DNA of 64,000 nt from Wolfiporia cocos. Lineage: Eukaryota; Basidiomycota; Agaricomycetes; Polyporales; Phaeolaceae. The position numbers and the translations under genes are program-made. Every line of letters begins with the position of its first letter. The stretch's first letter is position 1. This document shows positions 50,212 to 61,802 of the stretch, piece by piece. The stretch is from positions 3,782,001-3,846,000 of the forward strand of contig JACCLO010000003.1 of assembly GCA_029448655.1 (NCBI GenBank), read 5' to 3'. The notes beneath the pieces were generated by a model. It saw nothing but the letters and a program-made list of their open reading frames with translations, was not told where the DNA came from and searched no databases.

Positions 50212-51196
50212 CTATCATGGCACATCCTGACCTGCCCGGAGGGAAATATTTTTCTGACAACACCAAACTTCAAGTTCTGCAGTGCCTCTATTTGGTGTCT
50301 ATTGGGCTGCTACATTCCAAATTGGCTCTTAGTCTTCTTTACAGTGGTAAAACATAATTTTTGATGCACAATAGTCACTCAAGGCAGCAAATCTGAGCAG
50401 TTCAGTAATCAGAATCCATGAGCAGAATGAGTGTTAATTAGCCTGAGACAGCTCTGTATATAACCTAGGTTCATGGATCTGAAGTGAAACATTGTGAACT
50501 ACATGTTTTACTTCATCTGACAGCAGTGAATGTAGCCCAGTGCCAAAGAAAGCACAGTACTTCCAACATGGGGCTGAGCTCTCACCATATTCCGGGGAGA
50601 CTGGAGTATATCAGTGCTGATGCTTGCCATTGTGAAGCCAGTTATCCATAGCTTACTGCAACAATACTATAGCAAAGATGGCAAGAATATGATTGTAGTT
50701 TATGCTTATCCACCAGCAGTTGCCAAGAATATGTTAATGCTAAGTGGTTCAAGGTTCAGTCCGGTTCGAACCTGGTTCAAGGGTACCCATGGCCCCCCTG
50801 AACCAAGAACCGAACCTTGACATCCTACCCTGAACCGGACCTAGACTGAACCTGAACCTAGGTTCGGTTCCGGCGGTTCAGGTTCCGAACCTTGGTTGGT
50901 TCTGAACTGAACTTCGGCAACACTAGGTGTGACTGTAGCGCACGCACAGGAAGCAGTTGGACTACACTAGGCGGCATAACTGTGCATCTTGGCAACCTCT
51001 GACAACTATTATTGCACCAATCTCTTTACTCGTTTACAGACACGGCGTGTTCGAGCAGTTCACGGATTACCCAGAACCAGGATTATCTTCAAACTGCAGA
51101 TTCAGAACGAGTTCTGACCAGTTGAGCAAGCTATCTTCTGGAGCAAGCTGGACATGGTAAAGTGAGGTTATTCGGCCAGTTTATCTCACGGATCTC

Positions 51197-52084
51197 ATGT
51201 GGCCGTCCTCTTTGCCAGGGCAGGATTGGCTCAAGATGCATCGTGATACTCCGTTTAGAAAACGTGATGCAGTCCTCTGCGGACAGCTTCAAACGTGTTT
51301 ACTGCCTGATAAATGCTCCATTCTCCTACGTCGGCTTAACATTGGGGGAGAGACATACCTGATGCACATCGAACTGCTGGGTGCTCTAGTATTCCCTGCA
51401 TCGAACAATGTCAAGCTGCTTTTCGACGATTGTCCGTCTTTATCGGACTCCTTACGTGTTGACTTTGGCGAGCTTTGCCCGTCACTGCAAAACATCATCT
51501 CTACCATCGAGACGTTGTCCTTGACCGTTCATCGCAGCCCATGGTCCTGCGATGTTGCTCTACGACCAATGAGATCAGGTTTACTTGAAGCGAAGTGGGA
51601 CACGGCACAGCCAGTGACCACTGTGTTGAAGGATGCTCCCTTTGGTCATCTGTCCTTTACATCGTTGCATCATCTTCACCTGACATCTATCTCGCTCCCT
51701 CTAGAAGAGGCTCAATGGTTTGACATCCTTGTGCGCGTCCCTACGCTTACGACGCTGGAGATTGATGTGCGCTCATCCATGCTATCATCCCTCCTTATCG
51801 TATTGCAACAAACGACGAGTGAAGGAGAACGCGTGAGCCCGAGGCTCGAGAAGCTGGTGGTCCTCTCAAGGGTCGATCCTGCTCATCTTGAAAGCTTCAT
51901 AACATGCTTTTCCTCGACACTCTGGCGTGCGGCGCCTCTTAATTCGTTAGAGTTATGCATACGAGCAGAGCCGGAAGACCTCTTTCAAACATATTTAAAG
52001 CAACTTCCCGAGTTGGCACAGAATGTGATCATACATTATGATGGTATACTCTCATGCACTTCGAGTTCATATGCTGCTTACTGA
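51197..52084 (+). CDS. F-box/LRR-like protein (C-terminal part)
   Basis: This single-exon frame of 295 codons starts at ATG 51197, but the frame is open upstream (VIRPVYLTDL), so the true start is probably in an earlier exon or has been lost. The sequence has the look of the large agaricomycete F-box family: leucine-rich repeat-like segments (LSFTSLHHLHLTSISLP, VPTLTTLEIDV, LEKLVVLSRVDPAHL) and no catalytic motif. Such proteins usually select substrates for SCF ubiquitin ligases through an N-terminal F-box, which is not visible here. The hAT element ends 270 bp upstream and may have separated the 5' part. Confidence 0.5.
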   Translation: MWPSSLPGQDWLKMHRDTPFRKRDAVLCGQLQTCLLPDKCSILLRRLNIGGETYLMHIELLGALVFPASNNVKLLFDDCPSLSDSLRVDFGELCPSLQNIISTIETLSLTVHRSPWSCDVALRPMRSGLLEAKWDTAQPVTTVLKDAPFGHLSFTSLHHLHLTSISLPLEEAQWFDILVRVPTLTTLEIDVRSSMLSSLLIVLQQTTSEGERVSPRLEKLVVLSRVDPAHLESFITCFSSTLWRAAPLNSLELCIRAEPEDLFQTYLKQLPELAQNVIIHYDGILSCTSSSYAAY

Positions 52085-53860
52085 CATGGCAATAGTGTAC
52101 GCTGCACCTGCTCCAGACACTTTACAACATAGCTCAACTACTTGAGCTCAAGTATATGTATGGTTATATTGCGGAAAGCATAGCTGTTGTTGGTGAGTAA
52201 TCGTATACCTCTCTCAGAGTCTACGATACCGCAGCCTCCATCACAAACCAAAGAGATGAATCCGATCAGAGCTATCTCGGGATGTACGTCAAGGAAGAGT
52301 GGCGCTTTCAGTTATTCGCTATGGCAATTCACACGTAGCACTCGCCAAAATGCTCCTTATGGTAACGAGTAAAGTAAGTAAAACCGTTTGGTGAGCATCC
52401 CGGAGCATTGTTCGTCGTGAAGCACAGTGATCCTGGGACGTCGCCTTGCAGCCAACAGCTTCATTCGAGGTAACGTAACCTTGAACACACTAAGTGGAGC
52501 CACTGCTGCAAGATTTTGCGTTCGTTTAATACTCTTCTCTTTGCGCCGTTTATGCTTGAGGTCGGGTTACGGCGTTTCGACATCGTCTTCGCGCGCTCTC
52601 ATATGTTCAGGATGTTGGAGGCTGATTCGGCATCAATCCATCAAGGCTATAGACCCTCGTCTGTCAAAGAACACCAGTGAATGCATGAGTACACACTTAT
52701 CGAGTCGTAAGTTACACTTATCATAACTACTCATGACACATGATGAATGTGCAGCGATAAATTTGGCTGTGCGTGCTTGCCATCGTCATCATATTTTGAA
52801 TCGATGAAGCCTGAGGAAATCCGCTTGGTGATAGGAAGAGGCAGTTTGAAACCCCAAGTCGTTGGCAGAGACCGTAATGCGAAATGAAGCATTCGTTCAT
52901 CATATAGTGGCGCGAGCATGTGCAATCCTCCTTACTTTATGGTAAGACCGAGAAAGTTCTGCACAGTGATTGGATGCGCAGCTCAGTGATTAGAATGACC
53001 GTTAGCCGAGTATGTGTGTCCCAAGGCTGCTGGCAGCGGGACATTCAGATCACCAAGCAAAAGCAGCTAGTATTCAGCAATAATTGTGTGTCATTGTCGA
53101 ATGCAGGTCCAAAACCGGGAATCCATTCCGTGAAAAAGAGATGAGATGCGACACATCCCTATAAGCTCCGAGAATATCATCTATGTCATCTATCGAGTCG
53201 GTGTCACTGACACTCCACCGCAGAATCCGGTGGATTTGCATCATCATATATGCAGCCTATGGGTCCGGATACAAGATCTGAACGTAATGAAGCACAAGAC
53301 AGCCCGTACAGACCCTGCTGCAAGATGGAGCAATGGTCGTGAAGAGCCTTAGATCTGTCGAAACCATCGCTGAAACGTTGGCTCTACTGGTAGATCTGTC
53401 TGGTCGTGCGAGCTTGGGATAGTCTGCACCGTCAATTCACTTGAGTCAACCTGACCTCGATGATAAGTAGGTCTGATGCGTCATGTCGTGTATACTATAT
53501 GGTACTCGAGACGCCCGGACATGACTCGCCGATGCTAGTGAAAGTAGGTAGATTTTTAGACTATTCAATATGATAAGGAACGACGAACGCTGTAAGAGCG
53601 AAGATGCCCTGCCGAGCAGCAGCTACGCAGAATTTGCTAGTGCAAGTCAGTCCGGAATACAAGAGATCTGCAGCTCGTAATTGCAGGATGTACCAATCTA
53701 TCATGTAGCCCTAGCACTACGCTATCTGGCCTACACATCCAACGTCATTCCTTAGCGAAGCAGTATTGACGTCAGCAAGACGCGCCCTCGGGTCAACGTC
53801 GAGACTTGAGGCCTGAGGTCAGGGAAGGGGAGAGCCATGTATGATGCCGGGTTCGGGCTC
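52085..53860. other. Intergenic, no supportable gene
   Basis: Only short frames occur on both strands with no recognisable domain or repeat. It may contain the 3' end of the F-box-like gene and degraded exons. Confidence 0.35.
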
Positions 53861-55228
53861 TTAGACCGGTTCCCTGAAGTCGCTCTTGATAGGATGACCC
53901 ATATCATCTTCCTTTTGAACGACCTGGGAGATATCGACAGCAACCGGACGCATGGCAAACGACTGTTCCACCGTGCGTCGGGATGTGATTGCGCCGGATG
54001 ATGCCGCAGAGGGATGTGCGTTCTGCGCCCAACCCAGACCCACACGTACATTGATCATCATGAACGCGATCCCAGCCACTGGACAGAGCGTGTCCACAGC
54101 GGTATATTGCAGGTTGCTGGATGCTTGATACGATCCGAAGAAGAAGATGGTGTATGATCTGCGGAGCTTTGTCAAGTACTGCCACAGTGATCTGTCACAT
54201 TAAGGCCAGCGTACGTATAAATAGCGGCACTCTCCACAATGGTCGCAAGAACTCTCTAGAAGCAGTTAATTTGTCAGATGTACTTAAAACGTGGGAGTGG
54301 ATTTACCATGAGATTGCCGCCACCATAGCGTGAGCCGGATCTTTGCCGTGCTCGCCATACGCGCCAAGCGATACCGCCTATATGTCAGAAGTCAGAAGCC
54401 AACCCTGTTTTAGCGGGCGTCCTTCTTAGAGGCGGTGTGCTATCCTTACAAGAACTATAAACGTTCGTGCTAATTAACGATATATATCAGTCCATCTATA
54501 ATATGGAGATAACTCGGACACTGACGTGAATGTGAATGCATAATCGGCGGAGATCCAACGGTTCAATTGGCTAACGAAGATCGTACCACCTGCCGCCACA
54601 CGCGTCAATTGGTAGACTACTCCGGGTCCGGCGACTGGGACAATTTCAGTCAATTTGAAAGCAATAAGCATCAACAGCTTACCACACAAGCCAAGCACAG
54701 TGCATATGGGCAGGATGATCACGTAATAGTTGTAATTCCAAACCGTCCACAGTCGGTATATCTTCAAGTTCACCTGATCAGTGATATAACAAATCTACGA
54801 CGTGTAAATACGCACGAACAGGACGTCGGAGACAATCAACGTCGCGATCAGGAATGCCGTTTTGACGGCCTCTGTCGTGAGTGCGAGATCCATGTAATAT
54901 AGCATTGCCTCTTGACCTCCCATGAAATTGACGAAGGCATCGAATAGACGGGTCACGGTTAATATCCAGTGCTGCGGAGAGATTAATTAACGACCTGGAT
55001 ATAGTCGAAGAAAGAACTCACCCCCGTGACTGTCAAAGTTATTAATACAGATCCCAGAATTACAGGAGTAAAGTATGCCGATGATTTGTTTCCGTGAGAG
55101 GCTTGAGACTCGGCACGACTCAGATGGAGATACATGGAGGTACCGGCAAGCACAAGGAAAATACCATAAAGGAGGCTCTCCAGAGCCACCGTCGCAAGGT
55201 TAACGCTGATAATAGGTAGCTGCGTCAT
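53861..55228 (-). CDS. Seven-helix membrane protein (basidiomycete-expanded family)
   Basis: The inferred exons on the minus strand are 55228-55022, 54971-54816, 54773-54683, 54634-54526, a 5-nt microexon at 54454-54450, 54377-54307, 54255-54215 and 54158-53861. Together they make 978 nt, exactly 326 codons. Hydrophobic segments include LATVALESLLYGIFLVL, ILTVTRLFDAFVNF, AVKTAFLIATLIVSDVLF, NYYVIILPICTVLGL, RVLATIVESAAIY and CPVAGIAFMMINV. The set matches the family's usual layout (YRLWxVWN, then IAWRVW, then the FFFGSYQASSNLQ end). The cytosolic tail has an NVRVGLGWAQ motif. The start is ATG 55228; function is unknown. Confidence 0.75.
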
Positions 55229-57785
55229 GCCTGAAGCGCAGTGCTGGGGTACACTGAGCAAGCCGTGAAGAGGAGGACTGGCAGCGGCTGCTAGCTTTAT
55301 GAGGAGGCTGGCGCCAGGGGAGTCTAAAGTTCCGGCTTCGTTGATCGGTGGCGATGACAAATATGATCTGGAGTGAGAAGCGCTCGATGGATACCCCAGG
55401 CCTTCAGGTACAGGTTCCGTGGGACCTCACAACCACGAGTTTAATCACCCGCGGCTTCGCCACGGATGTCAATTGTCATTTAAGTATGATAGTTAATAGA
55501 ATAAGAACATATTGGATTGTGAGTCCGCCCAACCCGTCGCTGAGCTTGTAATCCTGTGTCCACAAATGTGGTCCCTCAAAACCTCCTGAATCTTCTGGCA
55601 GGTATCTACAGTACAGGCTATTTACGGCCAACTTCCCGGGTCGGTGGCGCGAGCCCTATGGGACAGACAGCACGTGGCACACGTGGAAAAGCACATGGCA
55701 GTTCCCACGCAATCCACGGCCCAACCATCCACCCTTGCTCTGTGGGCTGGCGCTCGCGCGACACCCAATCTTGCAGTGTGTAGGCCTCGACTTCACATCT
55801 TCAAGCGGCAACGGCTCAAACTAGCGTTTCTGCTGCATGGCCCTTCGAATCTGGCAAGTCAATGTAGCTCACACGGAACGGATGAAGCTGAACAATAGGG
55901 GCGCGTGGCTATCGTGGGCGATACACAAGCACAGAGGCCGATCATGTTTCAATGTTTCATAACGCCTGCCCGTCCTGCGACTCAGCATTCCCCAAGTTGA
56001 ACGGTCCGTAGCGCGCTCGCCACGGTTGCCATGATTGGCCAATCAATGATGCCGCGGGCGCCGACTTCACTTAGCTCGGGCGCATCATTATGACCGTCGA
56101 GTAGCTGCGGCTACCTACGGGTTGCCTCAGAAAGCTGTGCTGCATACCTTTCAGACCACACGCAGTCAAACAGTTCAGCCTGTCTGCATGGCTTCGTTGC
56201 AAGGCCAAATGGGTCCTACAGACGGGTCACAGGATACATGGAATCTGGCACTAGAGCTTTTATGGATTAGCGTGGACCTGGTCTGGTTCCCTGATACGAT
56301 CGCTCACGATTGTCAATCTCGTCCAAAGTAGCCTGACGTCCACATCACGGTCCCTGCACACATCACGGTCCCTGCAGGGAGGGTGTCGCCTCGAAATTTA
56401 CATATCTAATTGTTCGTGATGTCTTGAGGAATCGGTACAGGAATTGCACGAATCGCGGGCGCGAACGCACAATTTCTTTTGATAGATGCAAGCGCGTTCA
56501 GTAGTCTGGGCAACATTTGTTGTTAAGTGGCCAGCCGCTAGATTCCGCACGAATAGAAGCTTATGCAGGAAGATGTGCGTTTTTGCACTCAGTCGTCATG
56601 ATGCCGCAAAATACCGATCATCGTGACATTTTCAAACTGTTCAGCATCGCGCGAGCCCTGAGTGCAGAAGCGACGGCAAACATGGATCCAATATTCTACG
56701 AGAGTTTGCTGACAGCAGCATGTCCTCTTTGTGATGACAGAGCTTGACCACGAACTCTCAATGGTAGATGACATGTCGTCTTTCTGAACAAGTATACACT
56801 TCTCTGAGCACGCGTCAGCGACATCTGCGCAACAGGAAGACTCACAGAGATTCTGCAAGACAAGACGAGGGCGATATGTCGTTGAAGCGGGTCTCCGCTC
56901 GCACCCAATCAATGCGTATAGAATGATGCTATTGGTGAGGAGCATGACTTCAATCCACCAGCCGGCAAAATCGCTGCTGCTAACTGGCCGCGGCGTCTAC
57001 ATGAAGACGTCTCCCGTTATCAATTCCCCCTTGCGGCTGACAACCGATGAGACGGAACCGAGACTATTATTGGCTCACAAAGTTCAGCTTTGGAGTATGT
57101 GCGTATGATTTCCGGTATATTGCATCCATGAGCGGTCGCTCGAATAGCACGCGGCTTGAACGGCAAACGAAGTTTCGTAGGCATTGCCCACAATCGGTAA
57201 AAATTGTCAATTACAGCCGCTGGATGAAGAATATCAAAAAGGTCCATCATAAAGGTACAAGCAATTTCATCGTTGTGCGTTGTGGGATGCCGTAACACAT
57301 CTAACAATCTAGATTATACCGCGGAATGATGGTGGAGTGGCTAAGCCCCTCGATATCCGACAATAACCGGAGTGTGAGCATGATGTCGTGAAGCAAGTTA
57401 TGTCTTCTGACCGCTAGAAGCTTGGTTATACGTTGTGGCTGATCGTAGCAGGAACACAGAGTTGAAGGGGCAAGTCCCTTGAAACTCACCTGTTCAGCAG
57501 GCCGCAACGAGAGCGAGTCGCCAAGCGCGCATACTAGCTAAATTGGATACTCTCAGTGAAAGGCTTGCACTTCCGATACGTATCACATCCGCAGAGCCAG
57601 TGATCTGTTTGGCTGCTCAACTGACGGATAGCCGCCAGGCAAAGCAATACAGCTACGTTCGAGAGCATGAACAAGTGTAGTGAGTTTAAGCCGACGGGCG
57701 GCCTGCACGACGATCCGCCTTCCGCTGTTCCATCTGATGGAGTGTTCTATTAGTGGAACCGTATTACCTGCGCATATAAGCCGTT
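55229..57785. other. Intergenic or undetermined DNA
   Basis: No frame shows a recognisable domain. A perfect tandem duplication of 18 bp (CACATCACGGTCCCTGCA) lies at 56340-56375. Frames at 56517-56747 (plus) and 57020-57307 (minus) are open but look like chance. Some of this may be untranslated or fast-evolving genes. Confidence 0.35.
56340..56375 (+). repeat. 18-bp perfect tandem duplication
   Basis: CACATCACGGTCCCTGCA occurs twice head to tail. It is isolated, with no third copy. Confidence 0.85.
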
Positions 57786-58141
57786 CTAGCTGACCCATTC
57801 TTTCTTGCAGTCTCGATACGCTTGAAAAAAGTCTGTACATTTGGCCCTGTCGTAGTCATTCCTATTCAAACACTCCATTGAAGCCTTTGCCGCAGCCGCA
57901 CAAGGACTGAGCCTCGAGTTAATCGGGAACCGACACATGGCTGTATGCGGGAATGAGCGCGTACTCTTCAAATTTGGACACCGCTTTTCCCTGCATGCGA
58001 AAATTGAGCTAAGAACGTGTTAGCTGATGCATGGTAGATACATACTTTGAATTTGTTGAGGTAGTTTTCTGGCTTCGCATTGTCCTGAGGGTCCGGCAAG
58101 GGAGCGGTCCGTTTTTGACCCGTATTCGCAACGATAGCCAT
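57786..58141 (-). CDS. COX23: Cox23-like twin CX9C mitochondrial protein
   Basis: This is a small intermembrane-space protein needed for cytochrome c oxidase assembly in yeast, imported through the Mia40 oxidative relay. Inferred exons on the minus strand are 58141-58046, 57990-57965 and 57912-57786 (249 nt, 82 residues). The sequence has PENYLNKFKGKAVSKF and then the CHCH fold: PCAAAAKASMEC and KCTDFFQAYRDC, giving two C-x9-C pairs. ECLNRNDYDR between them is typical of Cox23. The start is ATG 58141 (Met-Ala-Ile-Val-Ala). The end (KKEWVS, stop at 57786) is slightly short, and a further splice at GTCAGC could extend it. It is divergent from FIS1. Confidence 0.85.
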
Positions 58142-58391
58142 AGTGTCACTGCCAGCGTTCACGCTTTCAGCTGCATTCAAGATAAGCCAGGAGAGACTAA
58201 GAGAGTGTCACAGTCGACACTGGGCTCGTCGCCGGTGAGAGAGCAGGTCAAGGAGCGACCCACGTGCGGCGCCGCGGCAAGACAAGGAAAGTCGCCCGAA
58301 GTGTCGTCAGTAACCGGCAAGGAGCTTAAGTCCGCCACAGAAATATCGCTCGGATTTCTGACTTTCGCTTCGGTCTGCTTTGTTTCGAAGG
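58142..58391. promoter_or_regulatory. Shared divergent promoter, COX23 and FIS1
   Basis: Only 250 bp separate the two start codons, which face away from each other. Both products are mitochondrial. I see no obvious TATA box. Co-regulation is inference. Confidence 0.6.
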
Positions 58392-59155
58392 ATGTCGACT
58401 GAGCTACCATACGCTGCGGACGCGGAGGTCTCGCTTTCCTATGACGAGCTCGAGGTGCGCTTCGCGTTGCGGATTTGTCTGAAGATCAAGCTCGAGTGAC
58501 CGACGCCGTTTCACCCAGGTACTGCGTCTCCAGTATCAGAAGGAGCTCGCACAATCGCATGTTACTATCCAGACGAAGTTCAATTATGCATGGGGACTCG
58601 TGAAGAGCCCAATACGTGAGCACCAGGTTGAGGGCGTGCGGTTATTACAAGGTTGGGCTCGCCCATGACTCGAGACAGCCGTTTTGTGAAGACTTATCTG
58701 TCTGGACCATAGACATATATCGTGCGGAACCTGCACGGCGGCGGGAGTGTTTATATTATCTTGCCCTCGGGCACTATAAAATGGGCAACTATGAGGAGGC
58801 AAAGAGGTTCAACTGTAAGCTGCCTAATGCTACTGTGTGGTTGTCTCTTTAAATGACTGTTCCCAGCCTTACTCATGGAGAAGGAGCCTACCAACCTGCA
58901 GGCCCAAAGCCTATCCACACTCATCGACGAGCGAGTTACAAAAGGTCTGTCGTTCCGTTGGTGCTATCTGTACATTGTATATGCTGATGCGGTCCTTCTC
59001 TCTATGCCACTCGTACAATTCTCTTGTGCTCTTGTCTGGCCAACTTGTCGTCATGTATACAAGAGGGCTATATTGGCATGGCTTTGGCTGGCGGCGCTGC
59101 CGCAATTGGCACGATTATCCTTGCGTCCTTGATACGGCGAGCAACTCGAAAGTAG
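58392..59155 (+). CDS. FIS1: Mitochondrial fission protein Fis1
   Basis: This is a tail-anchored outer-membrane protein of mitochondria and peroxisomes that helps recruit the Dnm1 fission dynamin. Exons are 58392-58454, 58519-58651, 58713-58814, 58867-58944 and 59064-59155 (468 nt, 155 residues, the usual Fis1 length). The N-terminal arm ([18 protein letters not shown]) is followed by TPR-like helices with the family signatures [41 protein letters not shown] and [10 protein letters not shown] single C-terminal helix, [20 protein letters not shown], precedes the basic tail RRATRK. The start is ATG 58392. Confidence 0.95.
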
Positions 59156-59649
59156 CCCATGCGTTGCCTATCTGACGTCTTCCTCTGCGCTACACTCCCA
59201 TGCCTTTATAGCCACGGCTGACAGTAATGACATCCCCTCTATTTCATGCCTAACGATTCCTCCGGAGCATCCGAGTCGCCCAACGCAATGCACACGTTGT
59301 ATTGCAACGACCACAACCCCCGCAATACATTATCATGTATATCACGAACCCGGACCGGAACCATGCCTCTAGGATGACGTTGTGCCACATTTTACTGTCG
59401 GTCTGTAGTCCAGTTGCCGTGCCGCGATTTGTTTGCAACTTGTATATTTAGACACTGATCATCCTTGCTCCTCGGAATGTAATCTCGTCCACTCACGTCT
59501 TCCTGCGCATGCTCAGTGCGTGTGCTCGGTGTAAGACAATCTGCCGTTCGCTGCGCGTAATAATAACATAGAAGCAGTGGATAGCATTACAGTTTGCCCG
59601 CGCGGTCCATCCTTCTGTACAACAAAAGGAGACAGTCCGAGAGAGAGAA
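59156..59649. other. Convergent intergenic region
   Basis: This lies between the 3' ends of FIS1 (plus) and the M50B-like gene (minus). No gene or repeat is seen. Confidence 0.4.
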
Positions 59650-61029
59650 CTACGTGTACAATATCGTATCTTCGTGAATGGGTATGGCACAGCGCGTCGC
59701 ATCGTCGTGAATATGGTTATGTGGGAAGGAATACCGCTGCGGATGAACGCTGTTGTCACCATCCGCTGGAAGCCAAAGGAGACGTAGCCACTCACCCGCT
59801 TCCTTGTACATCTGCTCGTTTGTCCGCCTGAAGGCGACGATCCCGAGCAGCATGAACGCAATCAGGACGCCGATCTCGAAGAGGATCCAGATGATTGCCC
59901 ACACTACGTATAGTGCACGAGGAGGGGGAAGATCAGTCGCTTTGTTATGTTAGAGTGTCGTAGTAAATCCGGGCCCGGCCGCACCGCGACTCACCATGGG
60001 CCTGCACGCGAGGATAGAGCAGCGCAAATTGCGTTGCGTCCGAGTCGTTCGCTTTGCGGAAGTACTTGTCGTCCGCAACGTCCCCTGCATGAGACGAACA
60101 AACTTTCGCGTCAAGGCAGAAGAGCGAATGATGGACTGCGAGTTGACGCACAAACGACGTAGAAAACGCTGTTGGAGGCCATAAGTGCCGGCAGAGCATT
60201 CAATGGCACCATACTCACTTCATGACCCCCACAAATAGACAGTACCACCGCAGCGCCTGGCTATAACGACTTTCAGCGCTTGTGGTGTTAGAGTTGGCGA
60301 TCAGGCCTTACCCATGATCAACGAACCAGAAGCCGACGAGGACGCCTTCATACATAAAGATTAGAAGGATTGTGCTGCACGGTCATGAGAAGCTATGGTG
60401 AGTATATTTTTGGTAAAGTGTAGCCGAGAGATAACACGTACATCTTGTTGCGCACAACCGCCAGAGGCATTATCAGACCAAGGCCTAGCACAAAGCTCAT
60501 GATCTTCGCCATCAAGATGTCGAATCCGGCAAGGACAAATATGCCACCAAAGATGGTTGAGCCAATGTAGCCGGAGGCGAGGATAAAGAGCGCATTCCCT
60601 CCCTGCACGAGCGTTGCGCCTCCCAAGTCGGGGTCGACGGTGACTTTCGTGACGGAGCCACCTGTCAAAATCGCCTGAATGTGTCCAAAATAGTGAGGAA
60701 TTGCGATATCTCGCCACGAATCCAACAGCTTACGGCTATGATGTGACAGAGCTCATGCCACCCGATGGTGAAGAGCTTCAGCGGATTAATGAGAACACGC
60801 GCTCCGGGAATCACCCATAGTGCGAAGATGACGATGGTGTACACAACAGTCTGCGCGAACGACGGAGCTTGAGGTCAACTGCCCACTCTCGCAACGCGCC
60901 GAACTTGCGGCCAACAGAAGTACGTACAACGTAAAGAATCGGAACCTAGCAGCAAGGCCCTTTCAGCGGGGCATCAAGGAGGCTCAGGAGGCCACAAACC
61001 TGTTCACTAATGGGTGTTATTGGACTCAT
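59650..61029 (-). CDS. M50B-like membrane protein with HExxH
   Basis: This is a membrane protein of the peptidase M50B-like family; the role in fungi is unknown. Inferred exons on the minus strand are 61029-61000, 60850-60734, 60674-60442, 60374-60312, 60260-60219, 60168-60152 (17 nt), 60084-59995 and 59903-59650. They total 846 nt, 281 residues, all in phase. WHELCH gives the HExxH zinc motif at the end of exon 2. VTVDPDLGGATLVQGG and ASGYIGSTIFGG are the conserved family segments. Hydrophobic helices follow (FDILMAKIMSFVLGLGLIMPL, ILLIFMYEGVLVGFW, VWAIIWILFEIGVLIAFML). The start is ATG 61029 (Met-Ser-Pro-Ile-Thr). The last 40 residues after YKEAG look unconserved, so the 3' end may be spliced differently. 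Confidence 0.82.
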
Positions 61030-61802
61030 GTGGCCCCAGGCTACAAGGAGTGCGACTTGCGCGGGGATAGAGGGAGATAGTGGTTAGCTACCAGCCAGCA
61101 AGGTCCAAGTATCGTCGAGAGCCAGAATGATCCAACAAGTGTAACAGAGGGACGCGCAGCGGCAGAGTGAGCAGGGCGTGGAGAACGCTTCAAAATGCTC
61201 TGCAGAGTCCGCGAGCGGACCCACACCTCGTGCTAAGTATATTTAATGCTGCCCTCGTGCTTACGCTTAACCTCGTGGTCATCGCGCGTTGGCGAAGCCC
61301 GAAAATTAAGAACGCCCACGGTCAGGCCGGCCGGGCTTAGGACTAAGGAACCACTGATATCGTTATGTGTTCTAGTCTCAGCATGACTCGGAAGGGTTTG
61401 ATTCCTGGGTGCTGAAATGGGCTGGGGATTGGGCGACGCTCGTCGCTGAAGGCTTGCTCGGCTTAGCGAGCTGCGACATGATGCAAAGCGGCGGTTGAAC
61501 TAAACGCATAGCATAGCCCGAGTGTCGAAAGCGAAAGCGTAATAACTGTAATCACAGCCGTCGGCTAGTACAAGCTGATGCCGAGCTGGGCCGGAATTGT
61601 TTGCGGGCGCCAAAGTCACAGCGGTGGCGTTGAGACGCGTCTGTCACGTGCCAACGCGACTTGTTTACTGCCTTTCGGAGTTTGAATTCCCAGGCGCGCT
61701 ATATAAGCTTTCGCCACCCTCGCGTCCTGCACCGAGCCCTCTCTCTCTCGTCCCACCACAACCTACGACCTTTTCGCCTTCACCCACTTCTCAATCGCAC
61801 AG
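61030..61802. other. Divergent intergenic region upstream of H2A
   Basis: No ORF of interest is seen. The part near 61,600-61,802 is the H2A promoter, with TATATAA at 61700-61706. The H2B gene often paired with H2A in fungi is not found here. Confidence 0.5.
61700..61706 (+). promoter_or_regulatory. TATA box of histone H2A gene
   Basis: TATATAA lies about 100 bp upstream of the ATG at 61803, followed by a CT-rich stretch (CTCTCTCTCGTCC) typical of fungal transcription starts. Confidence 0.6.

Larger units (their letters stand above)
47646..50925. mobile_element. Non-autonomous hAT element
   Basis: The ends are TAGTGTTGCCGAAGTTC and its inverse GAACTTCGGCAACACTA. GGTGTGAC is duplicated on both sides (47638-47645 and 50926-50933). 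The 8-bp duplication and TAGTG terminus fit hAT. Subterminal regions (about 47660-47812 and 50740-50912) are dense arrays of GGTTC/GAACC words, probable transposase-binding sites. There is no transposase. Three solo LTRs (48184-48802, 49266-50211 with 49385-49954 inside) inserted later; the original element was about 1.7 kb. Confidence 0.88.

Noticed and set aside
61030..61802. Divergent histone H2B gene next to H2A
   Set aside because: No H2B sequence is present on either strand upstream; the neighbour is the M50B-like gene.
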